The translations under genes were made by a program, and so were the position numbers. A stretch of DNA of 64,000 nucleotides from Pseudanabaena sp. UWO311 (GTDB lineage: Bacteria; Cyanobacteriota; Cyanobacteriia; Pseudanabaenales; Pseudanabaenaceae), in NCBI RefSeq assembly GCF_006937785.1, contig NZ_SJEE01000013.1, positions 1 through 64,000 of the forward strand, given 5' to 3'. Within the stretch, counting starts at the first letter, position 1; every line of letters starts with the position of its first letter. The notes under the pieces are model-generated. The model searched no databases, was not told where the DNA came from, and worked only from the letters and a program-made list of their open reading frames with translations. Below are positions 17,495-25,807 of this stretch, piece by piece.

Positions 17495-17814
17495 AAGGAG
17501 ATATCGTGATTGTCCCTTTCCCATTCTCTGACCTATCGCAAAGCAAACGCCGCCCAGCCTTAGTAATCGCAAACTTACGCGGTGACGATCTAATCTTGTG
17601 TCAGATTACCAGCCAAAATCTTACCGATTCCTATGCAGTAGCTATCAACAACAACGACTTTGAGACAGGAAGCTTAAACAAACCCAGTAATATCAGACCC
17701 AATCGCATATTTACCGCCGATCAGTCGATTATTTTATCCATTGCTGGACATCTCAAATCTATCAAAACTAATCAAGCGATCGCTAAAGTTATCGAGATAC
17801 TAAATACCCCATGA
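17479..17814 (+). CDS. MazF/PemK-family toxin
   Basis: A 111-aa SH3-like barrel toxin. Family signature: the N-terminal RFVKGDIVIVPFPFSDLSQS, KRRPALVIANLRGDD with the catalytic Arg, and the late NIRPNRIFTADQSIILSIAGHL segment with the conserved serine/threonine region. Family members are sequence-specific endoribonucleases neutralised by the upstream protein. It overlaps the antitoxin gene by 16 nt and the next gene by 4 nt (ATGA), so the three are one operon. Confidence 0.87.
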   Translation: MARFVKGDIVIVPFPFSDLSQSKRRPALVIANLRGDDLILCQITSQNLTDSYAVAINNNDFETGSLNKPSNIRPNRIFTADQSIILSIAGHLKSIKTNQAIAKVIEILNTP

Positions 17815-18053
17815 AAGACTATCACATCAACATTTTCTACAGCGAAGATGATGAAGCCTATATTGCTGATATACCTGACTTGAAATATTGCTCAGCGATC
17901 GCAGAAACTCCTCAGCAAGCACTCAATGAAGTAATTCTTGCTAAAACTGCATGGTTAGAAGCCGCCACAGCAGAAAACAAAACAATTCCAAAACCACATC
18001 ATTTCGATATAGGTTCAAATAGCAACGATCCGAAACCCTTACTAAAGAGTTAA
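17811..18053 (+). CDS. HicB-like antitoxin domain protein
   Basis: An 80-aa protein with the HicB-type partly degraded RNase-H fold: YHINIFYSEDDEAYIADIPD, LKYCSAIAETPQQALNEV, then a helix ILAKTAWLEAA. HicB normally pairs with a HicA toxin, but here no HicA gene is adjacent; instead it is translationally coupled (ATGA overlap) to the MazF-type gene. It may be an orphan or a third part of this module. It is the last gene of the island. Confidence 0.8.
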   Translation: MKDYHINIFYSEDDEAYIADIPDLKYCSAIAETPQQALNEVILAKTAWLEAATAENKTIPKPHHFDIGSNSNDPKPLLKS

Positions 18054-18129
18054 GATAACCTTCTATTAATATTCATGGTTTATGATTAAGCTTTTGGCGA
18101 AATTATTAGATTGAGAAAGTGAATAAAGA

Positions 18130-20511
18130 ATGCGATCGCTTGCACCCCTCATCAAAACTTGCTTACTTGACCTAGAAATCAAAGTAAATATCACAGTCAG
18201 GCAAAAGCGTAAAGAATTACATATCCTGCTAGAGTCCACAAATTTTGGCGATCGCCAATTGTTAGTAGAGGCGATCGCCAAATGTTGCTATGACTTTGAA
18301 GACCGAAATTTTAACGCGGCGCGAATTTATGCATTCTGGTTTGGGCAGCCACTACCACTCTGGATCGAAAGAATTGAGTTCGAGCAAGAGCAAGTATCAA
18401 TAAACATCCCAGAGAAAGAGCTACAAAAGCCAGCTATAAATTTAGGCTCAGATCACGAGAGCGCATGCGATCGTTTTATCGTTTGTGGCTTGGGCAGCCT
18501 CGGACAGCACTCTGTATTTAACTTAAAGAAATTTGCCTACCGTGAATATGAAGTAAAAATTTTTGCAATCGATCGAGTCCAGCCAGAGATCATGGAATTC
18601 GATAACTTCTCAGAAATGCTCGATCAACCCATAATTGTCGGAGATTGTCGGCGCTCTGAAGTATTGATCAAAGCAGGAATCGATCGCTGTCGAGGGATTT
18701 TGCTAGTTACTAGCAACGAGAATGTAAATATTGAAACAGCGATCGCCGCCCGTCGTCTCAACCCCAATGTACATATTGTTGTGCGCTCTTCTCGTCAAAA
18801 TCTCAATCAGTTACTAAAAGATCAACTAGGAAACTTTGTTGCCCTCGATCCTGTGGATCTTCCTGCGGCTGCCTTTGCGGTAGCAGGCTTGGGCGAAGGC
18901 ACATTAGGACTATTTCAATTAGGCGATCGCAAATTACGGGTAGTAGAACGCTCTATAGAGTCAGACGACTATCGTTTTTTGAGAACGCCTGCTTATCTGT
19001 TACACAAAAAAAATGCGCGGCTTTTAAGTATTGCCGATCCTAATTCTGAGCGCTTATTCTTTCAATGGGAGCCTGACACCATTGTCCAAATTGGTGATAA
19101 AGTCGCCTTCATTGAATTTGTCGAAAATGATTTCTCCACGACTAGCCGCCAATATTCAGAACTAACTGAGCGTCCTTTACATAAGGGTTCATCCTCTTTT
19201 CAGAAAATCAATCAGCTAATCCAAAAAATTACAGGTTCAGTATTTTGGAAGACTAAATGGCATCAGATTGTCGCTTGGTTTCAAGCAGTTCGATCGCGCC
19301 GCCTAATTCTATGGGGAATTATTACCGCAATTGTACTTTGGGGAATTAGCTCAGTAGTTTTATTCTTTAATGTGCCGAATATTTCATGGCAAAAGGCAAT
19401 TTCCGCAAGCATGATTTTGTTGCTAGGTGGATTTGGTGATGTCTTTGGCGGACTAGGCGAAGACCAAGTACCTTTGTGGGTAGTGATATTTTGCTTGTCG
19501 ATTACTTTGATTAGCTTACTCTTCGTTTTGGGTGTAGTCGGATTGATAGCCGATAGCATTCTCAGTTCTAAGTTTGAATTTTTTAAGCGATCGCTACCTT
19601 TGCCGACCCGCGATCATATTGTCCTGATCGGGTTTGGGAGACTAGGACAGAGAATTGCCGATCTTCTATTTAAATTACAAATTCCATTTGTGATCGTCAG
19701 TGAGAATCCTCACGACTGCGATCTTGCGGATAAAGTGCCTTGGTTCACTGGCAATATCATCGAAGAATTATCGAAAACCAATCTTGCCAAAGCAAAAAGT
19801 ATTCTCTCCGTCACCGACGATCAAATGCTCAATCTTGAAGCGGCTCTATTAGCTCGTGATGCAGCCAAAAAAATCAATGGGCAAATGAACCTCGCGATTC
19901 GCACCTACGATCGCTACTTCAGCGAAAACTTAGCAGAGCTTTTGCCAAGTTCTCAATCTTTTTGCGCCTATGCCCTTTCTGCCGAAGCCTTTGCAGGAGC
20001 AGCTTTTGGCGAGAATATGTTGAGTCTGTTTCGCCTCAATCAGCGTACGGTCTTAGTTGCTGAATATATCATTGTAGAGAATGATACATTGATCGGCAAA
20101 AATCTTTCGCAAATCGCCTATGGCTATACCGTTGTGCCAGTTTATCTCAAGACGAGCGCCTCGAAAGCAGATGGACATCGTGAGTTTTATATGCCTTCCG
20201 ATGATGAGGTGATGAAAGTAGGCGATCGCCTAACGCTTTTAGCTTCTATCTCAGGACTAAGGCGCATCGAGTTAGGCAATCTTCATTTGCCAAAACGTTG
20301 GCAGTTACGCGCCAAGCCCCCTCTTAATTCCAGTGTGTTGCTTGATGCTGGGAATAAGCTAAAAAATATTTCAGGTTGCGATCTAGAGCTGGCTCGTCGC
20401 TTTATGCAAAGTCTCCCTGCTGCGATCGAGTTGCCAATGTATGACACTCAAGCCTATCGACTAGGTCAAGAACTGATGCGACTCCTCCCAATTAAAATCT
20501 ATCCTTTATAA
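18130..20511 (+). CDS. Two-TM potassium-channel-like protein with two RCK (TrkA-N) modules
   Basis: A 793-aa membrane protein. Residues about 115-330 form the first RCK/TrkA-N module (FIVCGLGSLGQHSVFNL, with the Rossmann G-x-G-x-x-G pattern). About 385-480 hold two membrane helices enclosing a pore loop, and about 490-720 are the second RCK module (HIVLIGFGRLGQRIADLL). The pore-loop reads ILLLGGFGDVFGG, where classic potassium channels have T-x-GYGD, so selectivity may be altered. Related cyanobacterial proteins are annotated as potassium channel or NAD-binding protein. The stop codon lies in the following hairpin. Confidence 0.85.
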   Translation: MRSLAPLIKTCLLDLEIKVNITVRQKRKELHILLESTNFGDRQLLVEAIAKCCYDFEDRNFNAARIYAFWFGQPLPLWIERIEFEQEQVSINIPEKELQKPAINLGSDHESACDRFIVCGLGSLGQHSVFNLKKFAYREYEVKIFAIDRVQPEIMEFDNFSEMLDQPIIVGDCRRSEVLIKAGIDRCRGILLVTSNENVNIETAIAARRLNPNVHIVVRSSRQNLNQLLKDQLGNFVALDPVDLPAAAFAVAGLGEGTLGLFQLGDRKLRVVERSIESDDYRFLRTPAYLLHKKNARLLSIADPNSERLFFQWEPDTIVQIGDKVAFIEFVENDFSTTSRQYSELTERPLHKGSSSFQKINQLIQKITGSVFWKTKWHQIVAWFQAVRSRRLILWGIITAIVLWGISSVVLFFNVPNISWQKAISASMILLLGGFGDVFGGLGEDQVPLWVVIFCLSITLISLLFVLGVVGLIADSILSSKFEFFKRSLPLPTRDHIVLIGFGRLGQRIADLLFKLQIPFVIVSENPHDCDLADKVPWFTGNIIEELSKTNLAKAKSILSVTDDQMLNLEAALLARDAAKKINGQMNLAIRTYDRYFSENLAELLPSSQSFCAYALSAEAFAGAAFGENMLSLFRLNQRTVLVAEYIIVENDTLIGKNLSQIAYGYTVVPVYLKTSASKADGHREFYMPSDDEVMKVGDRLTLLASISGLRRIELGNLHLPKRWQLRAKPPLNSSVLLDAGNKLKNISGCDLELARRFMQSLPAAIELPMYDTQAYRLGQELMRLLPIKIYPL

Positions 20512-20566
20512 AACCAAAAAGAGAAATTACGGCGCGAAGCGCCGCAATTCCTCTTTTTGGTTTTAT
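20508..20566. repeat. 28-bp hairpin overlapping channel-gene stop, triloop GAA
   Basis: Arms 20508-20535 and 20539-20566 pair with two mismatches, apex GGCGC-GAA-GCGCC. The left arm contains the TAA stop (20509-20511) of the channel gene. It lies between convergent genes. Confidence 0.9.
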
Positions 20567-20587
20567 GTATGTCTGGCGACAGCCATA

Positions 20588-21280
20588 TTACGAATTTAGG
20601 GAAATAGCAATCTGCTGCTTTTCCTCGTTTGGTGATTGTAAATTAGGTAGTGGAATCGCTTGAGAATTTTCAGCGATTGCAGGAATATCATTCTTGGTTG
20701 GTAAAGTCATTTCCGTAGAAGGATACAGCCACCAAGCAAATAACCTTGTCATCTGGGGCATCAGCAGATAGGTCATCGTGGGCACTGCGATCGCGGTCAC
20801 GACTGCCACACGAGGCACTAAAGGCAACATCCCCAAAAACTGTTGAAAAATTGCAGAAATCATTGTAATTAAAGGGAATACAGCCAGCCAAGTCACTAAA
20901 GCCATCTTATAGCGAGGCGGTGGTGCGATCGCGGGTTTCCCTGGAAGCGTAAACCAAGTTTCTAAACCAGTTAACACCTGAATCTGGGGTGGACTCACCG
21001 TGAGAGGCTCAGCGATCGCAAACCAGTGCTGGCGTTCTGCCGAGGCTTCCCAATGGCGTAAATTACTTAAGCGATCGAACTTAAAGATGATGCGATATTC
21101 TGGGTCATCAGCATTGACTGGACGAAATACATTGCTGCCCAGATAGCCAGAAAATTGTCCACAAGCATTGGTAACTCCAGTCAAAAAAGCTTCAAATTCA
21201 TCTTTGCATTCTGGTTTAACTCGTCTAGCGATCGTTACCGTAACAGAAGGATCATTAAGTTTATGTTGAGTTTCCGACAT
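20588..21280 (-). CDS. ABM-domain (antibiotic biosynthesis monooxygenase-like) membrane protein
   Basis: A 230-aa protein. Residues about 10-110 have the ferredoxin-like ABM fold (VTVTIARRVKPECKDEFEAF, then GYLGSNVFRP and FDRLSNLRHWEAS). Two hydrophobic segments follow at about 125-150 (MALVTWLAVFPLITMISAIF) and 155-180, then a polar tail. ABM domains with this C-terminal membrane part occur in many bacteria; the substrate is unknown. The ATG at 21280 matches the usual domain start. Confidence 0.8.
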   Translation of the reverse strand: MSETQHKLNDPSVTVTIARRVKPECKDEFEAFLTGVTNACGQFSGYLGSNVFRPVNADDPEYRIIFKFDRLSNLRHWEASAERQHWFAIAEPLTVSPPQIQVLTGLETWFTLPGKPAIAPPPRYKMALVTWLAVFPLITMISAIFQQFLGMLPLVPRVAVVTAIAVPTMTYLLMPQMTRLFAWWLYPSTEMTLPTKNDIPAIAENSQAIPLPNLQSPNEEKQQIAISLNS

Positions 21281-21368
21281 ACAGTTTCAATTGGGTTGAG
21301 CGTTTAGCTTGTAGTTGCAAAGCTACCTTGTACAACAAGTCTCTCTGTCTTCGTTTCAATGTATCTAA

Positions 21369-21447
21369 GCCCCCTACCCCCCCCAATTCTGGGGGGCTTT
21401 GAAGGAATGTTATTTTCATTTTCCCCCAGAATTGGGGGCTAGGGGGC
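21369..21447. repeat. Imperfect inverted repeat, CCCCCAGAATTGGGGG type
   Basis: Left arm about 21369-21395 (CCCCCTACCCC... CAATTCTGGGGG) pairs with right arm about 21422-21447 (CCCCCAGAATTGGGGGCTAG). This is the sort of interspersed intergenic repeat common in cyanobacteria. It sits between the two minus-strand genes. Confidence 0.7.
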
Positions 21448-21481
21448 GATTAATTAATGTTCAATCAATCGAACCACAATA

Positions 21482-21522
21482 AAAATTTAAAAAGTGTTGC
21501 TTTGCAACACTTTTTAAATTTT
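21482..21522. repeat. Perfect 19-bp hairpin, triloop TTT
   Basis: Arms 21482-21500 and 21504-21522, apex TTGC-TTT-GCAA. It lies about 38 bp downstream of the ABC substrate-binding protein gene on the minus strand and is probably its terminator. Confidence 0.9.
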
Positions 21523-21559
21523 GTTGTTTCGGGTTGGAGCGCCAAGCATTGTTATTTTT

Positions 21560-23365
21560 CTAGGACTTCAATTTCAATTGTTCTAGATTCCACAATGCTC
21601 CCGTCACGCCAGTACTACCAGCTAGTGCCGATGGTTGCGCATTCTCAACGCGATCGCGTACAGCAACCAAATAAAGAGGCATCGTTAAATGGATTAGTGG
21701 TAATTGTTCCTGAACTAATTGTTGATATTCGGCATAGATAGCCTTACGCTTAGTTTCATCTAGTTCCTGTGCTCCTTGGATCATTAAAGAGTGAATTTTC
21801 TTTTCCCAATCAGCAACTTCACGCCCTGGGAAAGGTTGCTCATCCCCAACTGGCCCCTTATTAAACATATGGGAATCACCATCAGTTGCCCAAAGATTAA
21901 TCGCGCTATTCGGTTCAGCACCTCCAGTAAAGCCAAGAATCGTCGCATCCCATTGCTTCGAATTGTCGAGCTTATCGGAGATAATCCGAAAATCAACTGG
22001 AGTGAAGTCAATCTTCATGCCAATTTTTTCTAAATCGCTTTTAATTTGTGCTCCCATCGCAACCCTACCTCCCGCAGGAGCCAGCAAAGTAAAGCGCACC
22101 AGATTACCTTGAGCATCCAGAAGTTGTTGTTCAGAATTATATTTATATCCTGCTTGCAAAAGAATCTCTTTTGACTTTTCAGGCTGATAATCATAAACTT
22201 TTAGTCCTTTTTCGGGAGGGAAGAAATAGGGGCTAGGGATCGAAACTGGTGAATTTTGAGTCTGGGCTAAGCCTCTCGACAGATTGGTAATTATTGCTTC
22301 ACGATTTATCGCATAGGCGACAGCGCGACGGAAGATAACATCGTTAAACCATTTTGATTTTTTTGGATCGACAAAGGGTTCATTAGTTTTAGGATTTTTG
22401 CCCTTATTGAGGTTGAACATAATGAAAGCCTGACCTGTGGCGGGGCCAGCATTATAGATTTTGTAGCGATCGCGCTGTTCAAAACGCTTTAGCAATTGAT
22501 AGTCTTCACCGCGTAAGCGATACATATCGAGGTCTTGCGATCTGAATCTTAGCAGCGCAGTATCTGGAGATTCCACAATCTGCATGACAAATTGTTTGAT
22601 ATATGGCAATCCCTTTTTCCAATAGTAGGGATTAGGCTTATAGATGATGCGTTCCGAAGGTCGATATTCTTGGATTACATAGGGCCCATTGCCAACTAGT
22701 TGATTTACAGGTGTCGTGAGAGTCCATGTCTCTAAAAACTTTAGCTTCTGATTAGGAACTTTCGGATCTTCCTTGAGAGTGGGTTCAAAAACATGTTTAG
22801 GTAAAATACCAATCCCGCCGATGGTGCGTAAAGCAGGTGCAAAGGGTTCGCTCAAGAAGAAGGAAATACGGCGATCGTCGAGCTTCTCAACTTTGGGAAG
22901 AGTTTGGGATTGTCCAATTCGCAGGACATCACGAGTGCCATTGGGAATTTTCTCATTGAAGATCACATTTTGATAGGTAAATAAAACGTCATCAACAGTG
23001 AGGGGTTGACCATCTGACCATTTCAAATCAGGGCGCATCGTGAAAATTAGTTGTTTACCTTCCTGTTGAAATTCCCATTTTTCCGCTAGTTCTGGTTCAA
23101 CCTCTTTGGTAAGTGGATTCTCAGTGAGCATCCCAGTAAGTGTATAGCCGATCGCAATGCCACTATAAGCTTCCTGAATTAAGACTGGATTAAAGGTTTT
23201 AATGTCGCCATCAAGGGGCACAACCAAGCGATTTTTTATAGTTTCAGGTGCGATCGCACACCCCCAAAGCAGTAGGGAACAGATACTAATCAGTAGTAGT
23301 AATACCAATGCCTTCCATTGCTTGACCTTTGCTCGTTTCTGAATACTTTTTCTCACGATCGCCAT
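21560..23365 (-). CDS. ABC transporter substrate-binding lipoprotein, family 5 (peptide/nickel type)
   Basis: About 601 aa. The N terminus has a basic stretch and a hydrophobic helix ending in a lipobox (SICSLLLWGC), so the mature protein is lipid-anchored. The body is a family 5 solute-binding protein: LTENPLTKEVEPELAEKWEF, FTMRPDLKWSDGQPLTVDDV, FRRAVAYAINREAI, and the lobe near QLPLIHLTMPLYLVAVRDRV. I choose ATG 23365; GTG 23356 is an alternative with an AGGGAAG better spaced. The frame is open to 23437, but this extension runs through the hairpin at 23407-23439. No permease or ATPase gene lies beside it. Confidence 0.9.
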   Translation of the reverse strand: MAIVRKSIQKRAKVKQWKALVLLLLISICSLLLWGCAIAPETIKNRLVVPLDGDIKTFNPVLIQEAYSGIAIGYTLTGMLTENPLTKEVEPELAEKWEFQQEGKQLIFTMRPDLKWSDGQPLTVDDVLFTYQNVIFNEKIPNGTRDVLRIGQSQTLPKVEKLDDRRISFFLSEPFAPALRTIGGIGILPKHVFEPTLKEDPKVPNQKLKFLETWTLTTPVNQLVGNGPYVIQEYRPSERIIYKPNPYYWKKGLPYIKQFVMQIVESPDTALLRFRSQDLDMYRLRGEDYQLLKRFEQRDRYKIYNAGPATGQAFIMFNLNKGKNPKTNEPFVDPKKSKWFNDVIFRRAVAYAINREAIITNLSRGLAQTQNSPVSIPSPYFFPPEKGLKVYDYQPEKSKEILLQAGYKYNSEQQLLDAQGNLVRFTLLAPAGGRVAMGAQIKSDLEKIGMKIDFTPVDFRIISDKLDNSKQWDATILGFTGGAEPNSAINLWATDGDSHMFNKGPVGDEQPFPGREVADWEKKIHSLMIQGAQELDETKRKAIYAEYQQLVQEQLPLIHLTMPLYLVAVRDRVENAQPSALAGSTGVTGALWNLEQLKLKS

Positions 23366-23406
23366 CTTCCCTAAAAATTCAACAAAACAAAGTAATTTTT
23401 TAGCAG

Positions 23407-23439
23407 TTGTGTTGCGGGCGCGAAGCGCCCGCAACACAA
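23407..23439. repeat. Perfect 15-bp hairpin, triloop GAA
   Basis: Arms 23407-23421 and 23425-23439, apex GGGCGC-GAA-GCGCCC, between ispF and the substrate-binding protein gene, both on the minus strand. Probable terminator of ispF. Confidence 0.9.
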
Positions 23440-23452
23440 TTACATTTAGCCA

Positions 23453-23932
23453 TTAGCTTTTAACTAATAAAACTACAGCGTGAACTGCGATCGCTTCTTT
23501 TTGCCCGATCGCATCCATGCCTTCGTTAGTGGTAGCCTTGACGCTGACACAATCAATCGGCAAATTCATTGCTTGAGCTAGGCGATCGCGCATTGCTTTA
23601 ATATGTGGTTTGAGTTTGGGCGCTTCGGCAATCACCATTGAGTCAAGATTATTCACGCGCCAACCCTGTGCTCCGATTAGCTCCTGTACTTGTTGCAATA
23701 GCATGATGCTATCGGCTCCTGCCCATTTGGGGTCAGTGGGTGGAAAATAATGTCCAATATCGCCAAGGGCAAGCGCTCCCAGCATGGCATCCATGATCGC
23801 ATGGGTCAGCACATCGGCATCGCTATGTCCTAGTAGTCCTTTTTCGTAAGGAATTTCGACACCTCCAAGAATTAGGCGGCGATCGCTAACGAGTCGGTGT
23901 AGGTCATAACCATTGCCAATGCGGATATTCAT
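23453..23932 (-). CDS. ispF: 2-C-methyl-D-erythritol 2,4-cyclodiphosphate synthase
   Basis: A 159-aa enzyme of the MEP isoprenoid pathway that cyclises CDP-ME 2-phosphate to MEcPP and CMP. Active-site pattern: [10 protein letters not shown] at the N terminus (Asp8 and His10 bind zinc), [19 protein letters not shown] near residue 35-53, [11 protein letters not shown] near 57-67 and the C-terminal [20 protein letters not shown]. Full length. In cyanobacteria this pathway supplies carotenoids, phytol and quinones. Confidence 0.96.
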   Translation of the reverse strand: MNIRIGNGYDLHRLVSDRRLILGGVEIPYEKGLLGHSDADVLTHAIMDAMLGALALGDIGHYFPPTDPKWAGADSIMLLQQVQELIGAQGWRVNNLDSMVIAEAPKLKPHIKAMRDRLAQAMNLPIDCVSVKATTNEGMDAIGQKEAIAVHAVVLLVKS

Positions 23933-24022
23933 AGATGAGTAGCTGAGTTTTACTATTCATAATATAAACCCAATTTCACGCGGTGTTAGTTTTGTCTTTA
24001 CGTAGGCTTTCCAAAAAATATC

Positions 24023-24077
24023 AAGAAGAATAATTAATGTTGCGAGGCTTTACCTCGCAACATTAATTATTCTTCTT
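24023..24077. repeat. Perfect 25-bp hairpin, apex GAGG-CTTTA-CCTC
   Basis: Arms 24023-24047 and 24053-24077 are perfect reverse complements. The apex differs from GC-TTT-GC only by one base (GC-TTT-AC), which opens the loop to five bases. It is not close to a gene end, unlike most of its relatives. Confidence 0.9.
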
Positions 24078-24163
24078 TTGTATCTGGGCGCACTTTAAGC
24101 AAAGTCTATTCATTAATTAATTAACTTATACAAGCCTGTCAATTTCATGACTTACGCAGTATC

Positions 24164-24275
24164 CCTGCGCTCAAGTGCGCTAAAGCTTAAACCCGTTTCA
24201 ACGGGTCACTAACAGTATTCTGTAGTCCACTTCAGTGGACTTGAGCTTTTAGCCAAGAACTTGAGTTCTTGGGTT
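24164..24275 (-). repeat. Four-hairpin interspersed element, copy B
   Basis: Reverse-orientation copy of the element at 9980-10102: a degenerate GCGC...GTGCGC stem, AACCCGTTTCAACGGGT, AGTCCACTTCAGTGGACT and CAAGAACTTGAGTTCTTG. It is located directly upstream of xdhA. Confidence 0.85.
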
Positions 24276-24319
24276 ATTTACGCAAGCCCTAAATTTGTTA
24301 CTCCAGCAGAGAAATTCCC

Positions 24320-25738
24320 GTGACTCAACAGGTAAACCCTATTTCCGTAACTGATTTTACATTCACCCTCAACGGTGCAGCTTCTCGCGTTAAAGACATT
24401 GCGCCCACGACCACACTGCTGCACTATTTACGACAAAACGGCTATGTGGGAACCAAAGAAGGCTGTGGTGATGGTGACTGCGGTGCTTGTACTGTAACTA
24501 TCGTGGGTAAAGATAGTCATGGTAAGCCCCAGTATCAAGCAGTAAATAGTTGCTTAGTTCCCATCGGCGCGATCGCAGGACGAGAGGTGATTACTGCCGA
24601 GGGTATCGCCAATGGGCAACTGCATCCAGTCCAAGCCGCGATGGTAGAAACGGCAGGATCTCAATGCGGATATTGCACGCCTGGCTTCATCATGAGTATG
24701 TTTGCGGCTTACTACAATGGCAGCCTGAGCAATGATATCTGCATTGAGGGAAATCTCTGTCGCTGCACAGGCTATATACCGATCCGCAAAGCAGCGCAAC
24801 AATTAGCGACAACAATTCCCGATGATCAATTCCGCACTGAGCTAGCTCAAAAAAATTCTGATTTGGCTGCGATCGCCTATGTAAATGCGCAGCAGCAATT
24901 TTATCGCCCCACAGAGCTGTCAGAAGCACTGCAACTACTTCAGCAATATCCCGAAGCGACTTTGGTGGCGGGTGCAACAGATTTGGGCTTAGAAATGAGT
25001 TGGCATCGACGGGCTTATCCAGTGCTGATTTCCTTGGAAGCAATTGCCGATCTAAAGCAGATTCACCAAACCGATGACTATGTTGAAATTGGCGCGGCAG
25101 TTCCCCTCAGCCATATTGAAGACTTGCTGCATGGCGTTTTTCCTAGCCTTGATGAAATGTTGCATTGGTTTGCGGCAAGGCAGATCCGCAATCGGGCGAC
25201 CTTGGGCGGCAATATTGGCACGGCTTCTCCCATTGGCGATTTGCCACCTGTGTTGTTAGCCCTTGATGCGACCTTGAAGTTAGTTAGTGCCGAAGGCGAT
25301 CGCAGTTTGCCTTTGGCTGATTTCTTTAAAGGCTATCGACAAACAGAACTGAAGCAAGGCGAAATTATTCATTCTGTGACAATCCCCAAAGCGATCGCCT
25401 CTGGGGCAACTAAACGTCTCAGTCAGTCCTATAAAATTGGCAAACGCGGCACTGACGATATCAGTATCGTGGCAGCAGCTTTTGTGATTGATCTAGATGC
25501 TGATCAAAAAATTCTCCATGCCCGTCTAGCCTATGGTGGTGTCGCGGCAACTCCAATTCGAGCGATCGCAGTCGAATCGATGCTAGTCGGTCAGCCTTGG
25601 ACAATGGAAACTGTGCGATCGGTGAAGCCTGCTCTGCATGAAGTATTTACTCCTCTTAGCGATCTGCGTGGAAGTGCTGACTATCGAAAGATGCTAGTAG
25701 GGAATCTATTTGAGAAGTTTTTTGTTGAACATAGTTGA
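24320..25738 (+). CDS. xdhA: Xanthine dehydrogenase small subunit (2Fe-2S and FAD)
   Basis: A 472-aa subunit of the xanthine oxidase family. Residues about 10-85 are a plant-ferredoxin-like 2Fe-2S domain (EGCGDGDCGACTV), and about 90-165 the second cluster domain (GSQCGYCTPGFIMSMFAAY and EGNLCRCTGY). From about 195 comes the FAD domain (YRPTELSEALQLL, VAGATDLGLE, IRNRATLGGNIGTASPIGDLP). It passes electrons from the molybdenum centre to NAD+. The start is GTG 24320. With the next two genes it forms the xdh operon for hypoxanthine/xanthine oxidation. Confidence 0.93.
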   Translation: MTQQVNPISVTDFTFTLNGAASRVKDIAPTTTLLHYLRQNGYVGTKEGCGDGDCGACTVTIVGKDSHGKPQYQAVNSCLVPIGAIAGREVITAEGIANGQLHPVQAAMVETAGSQCGYCTPGFIMSMFAAYYNGSLSNDICIEGNLCRCTGYIPIRKAAQQLATTIPDDQFRTELAQKNSDLAAIAYVNAQQQFYRPTELSEALQLLQQYPEATLVAGATDLGLEMSWHRRAYPVLISLEAIADLKQIHQTDDYVEIGAAVPLSHIEDLLHGVFPSLDEMLHWFAARQIRNRATLGGNIGTASPIGDLPPVLLALDATLKLVSAEGDRSLPLADFFKGYRQTELKQGEIIHSVTIPKAIASGATKRLSQSYKIGKRGTDDISIVAAAFVIDLDADQKILHARLAYGGVAATPIRAIAVESMLVGQPWTMETVRSVKPALHEVFTPLSDLRGSADYRKMLVGNLFEKFFVEHS

Positions 25739-25740
25739 AG

Positions 25741-25771
25741 ATACCAGTTGAGGCAAAGCCTCAACTGGTAT
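25741..25771. repeat. Perfect 14-bp hairpin, triloop AAA, inside xdh operon
   Basis: Arms 25741-25754 and 25758-25771, apex GAGGC-AAA-GCCTC, placed 3 bases after the xdhA stop and 36 bases before xdhB. There is no U-tract, so it may stabilise or process the message rather than end it. Confidence 0.88.
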
Positions 25772-25807
25772 GTGATGGATTTTTTGTAGATATGGAAGGA
25801 ATACAAA

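Larger units (their letters stand above)
23933..24319. other. 387-bp intergenic region between ispF and xdhA
   Basis: Divergent spacer. It holds a 25-bp perfect hairpin (24023-24077) and copy B of the four-hairpin element (24164-24275). No gene is visible. The promoters for ispF and xdhA should lie here, but I see no clear pair of hexamers. Confidence 0.7.

Noticed and set aside
13160-18053. Prophage or integrative element
   Set aside because: No integrase, transposase, structural phage gene or tRNA attachment site is seen around the island.
21457-21741. Plus-strand 94-codon frame
   Set aside because: It crosses a hairpin and the end of the substrate-binding protein gene in antisense, with no recognisable product.
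23366-23437. N-terminal extension of the substrate-binding protein
   Set aside because: It would start inside a perfect intergenic hairpin and place 24 unusual residues before the signal peptide.
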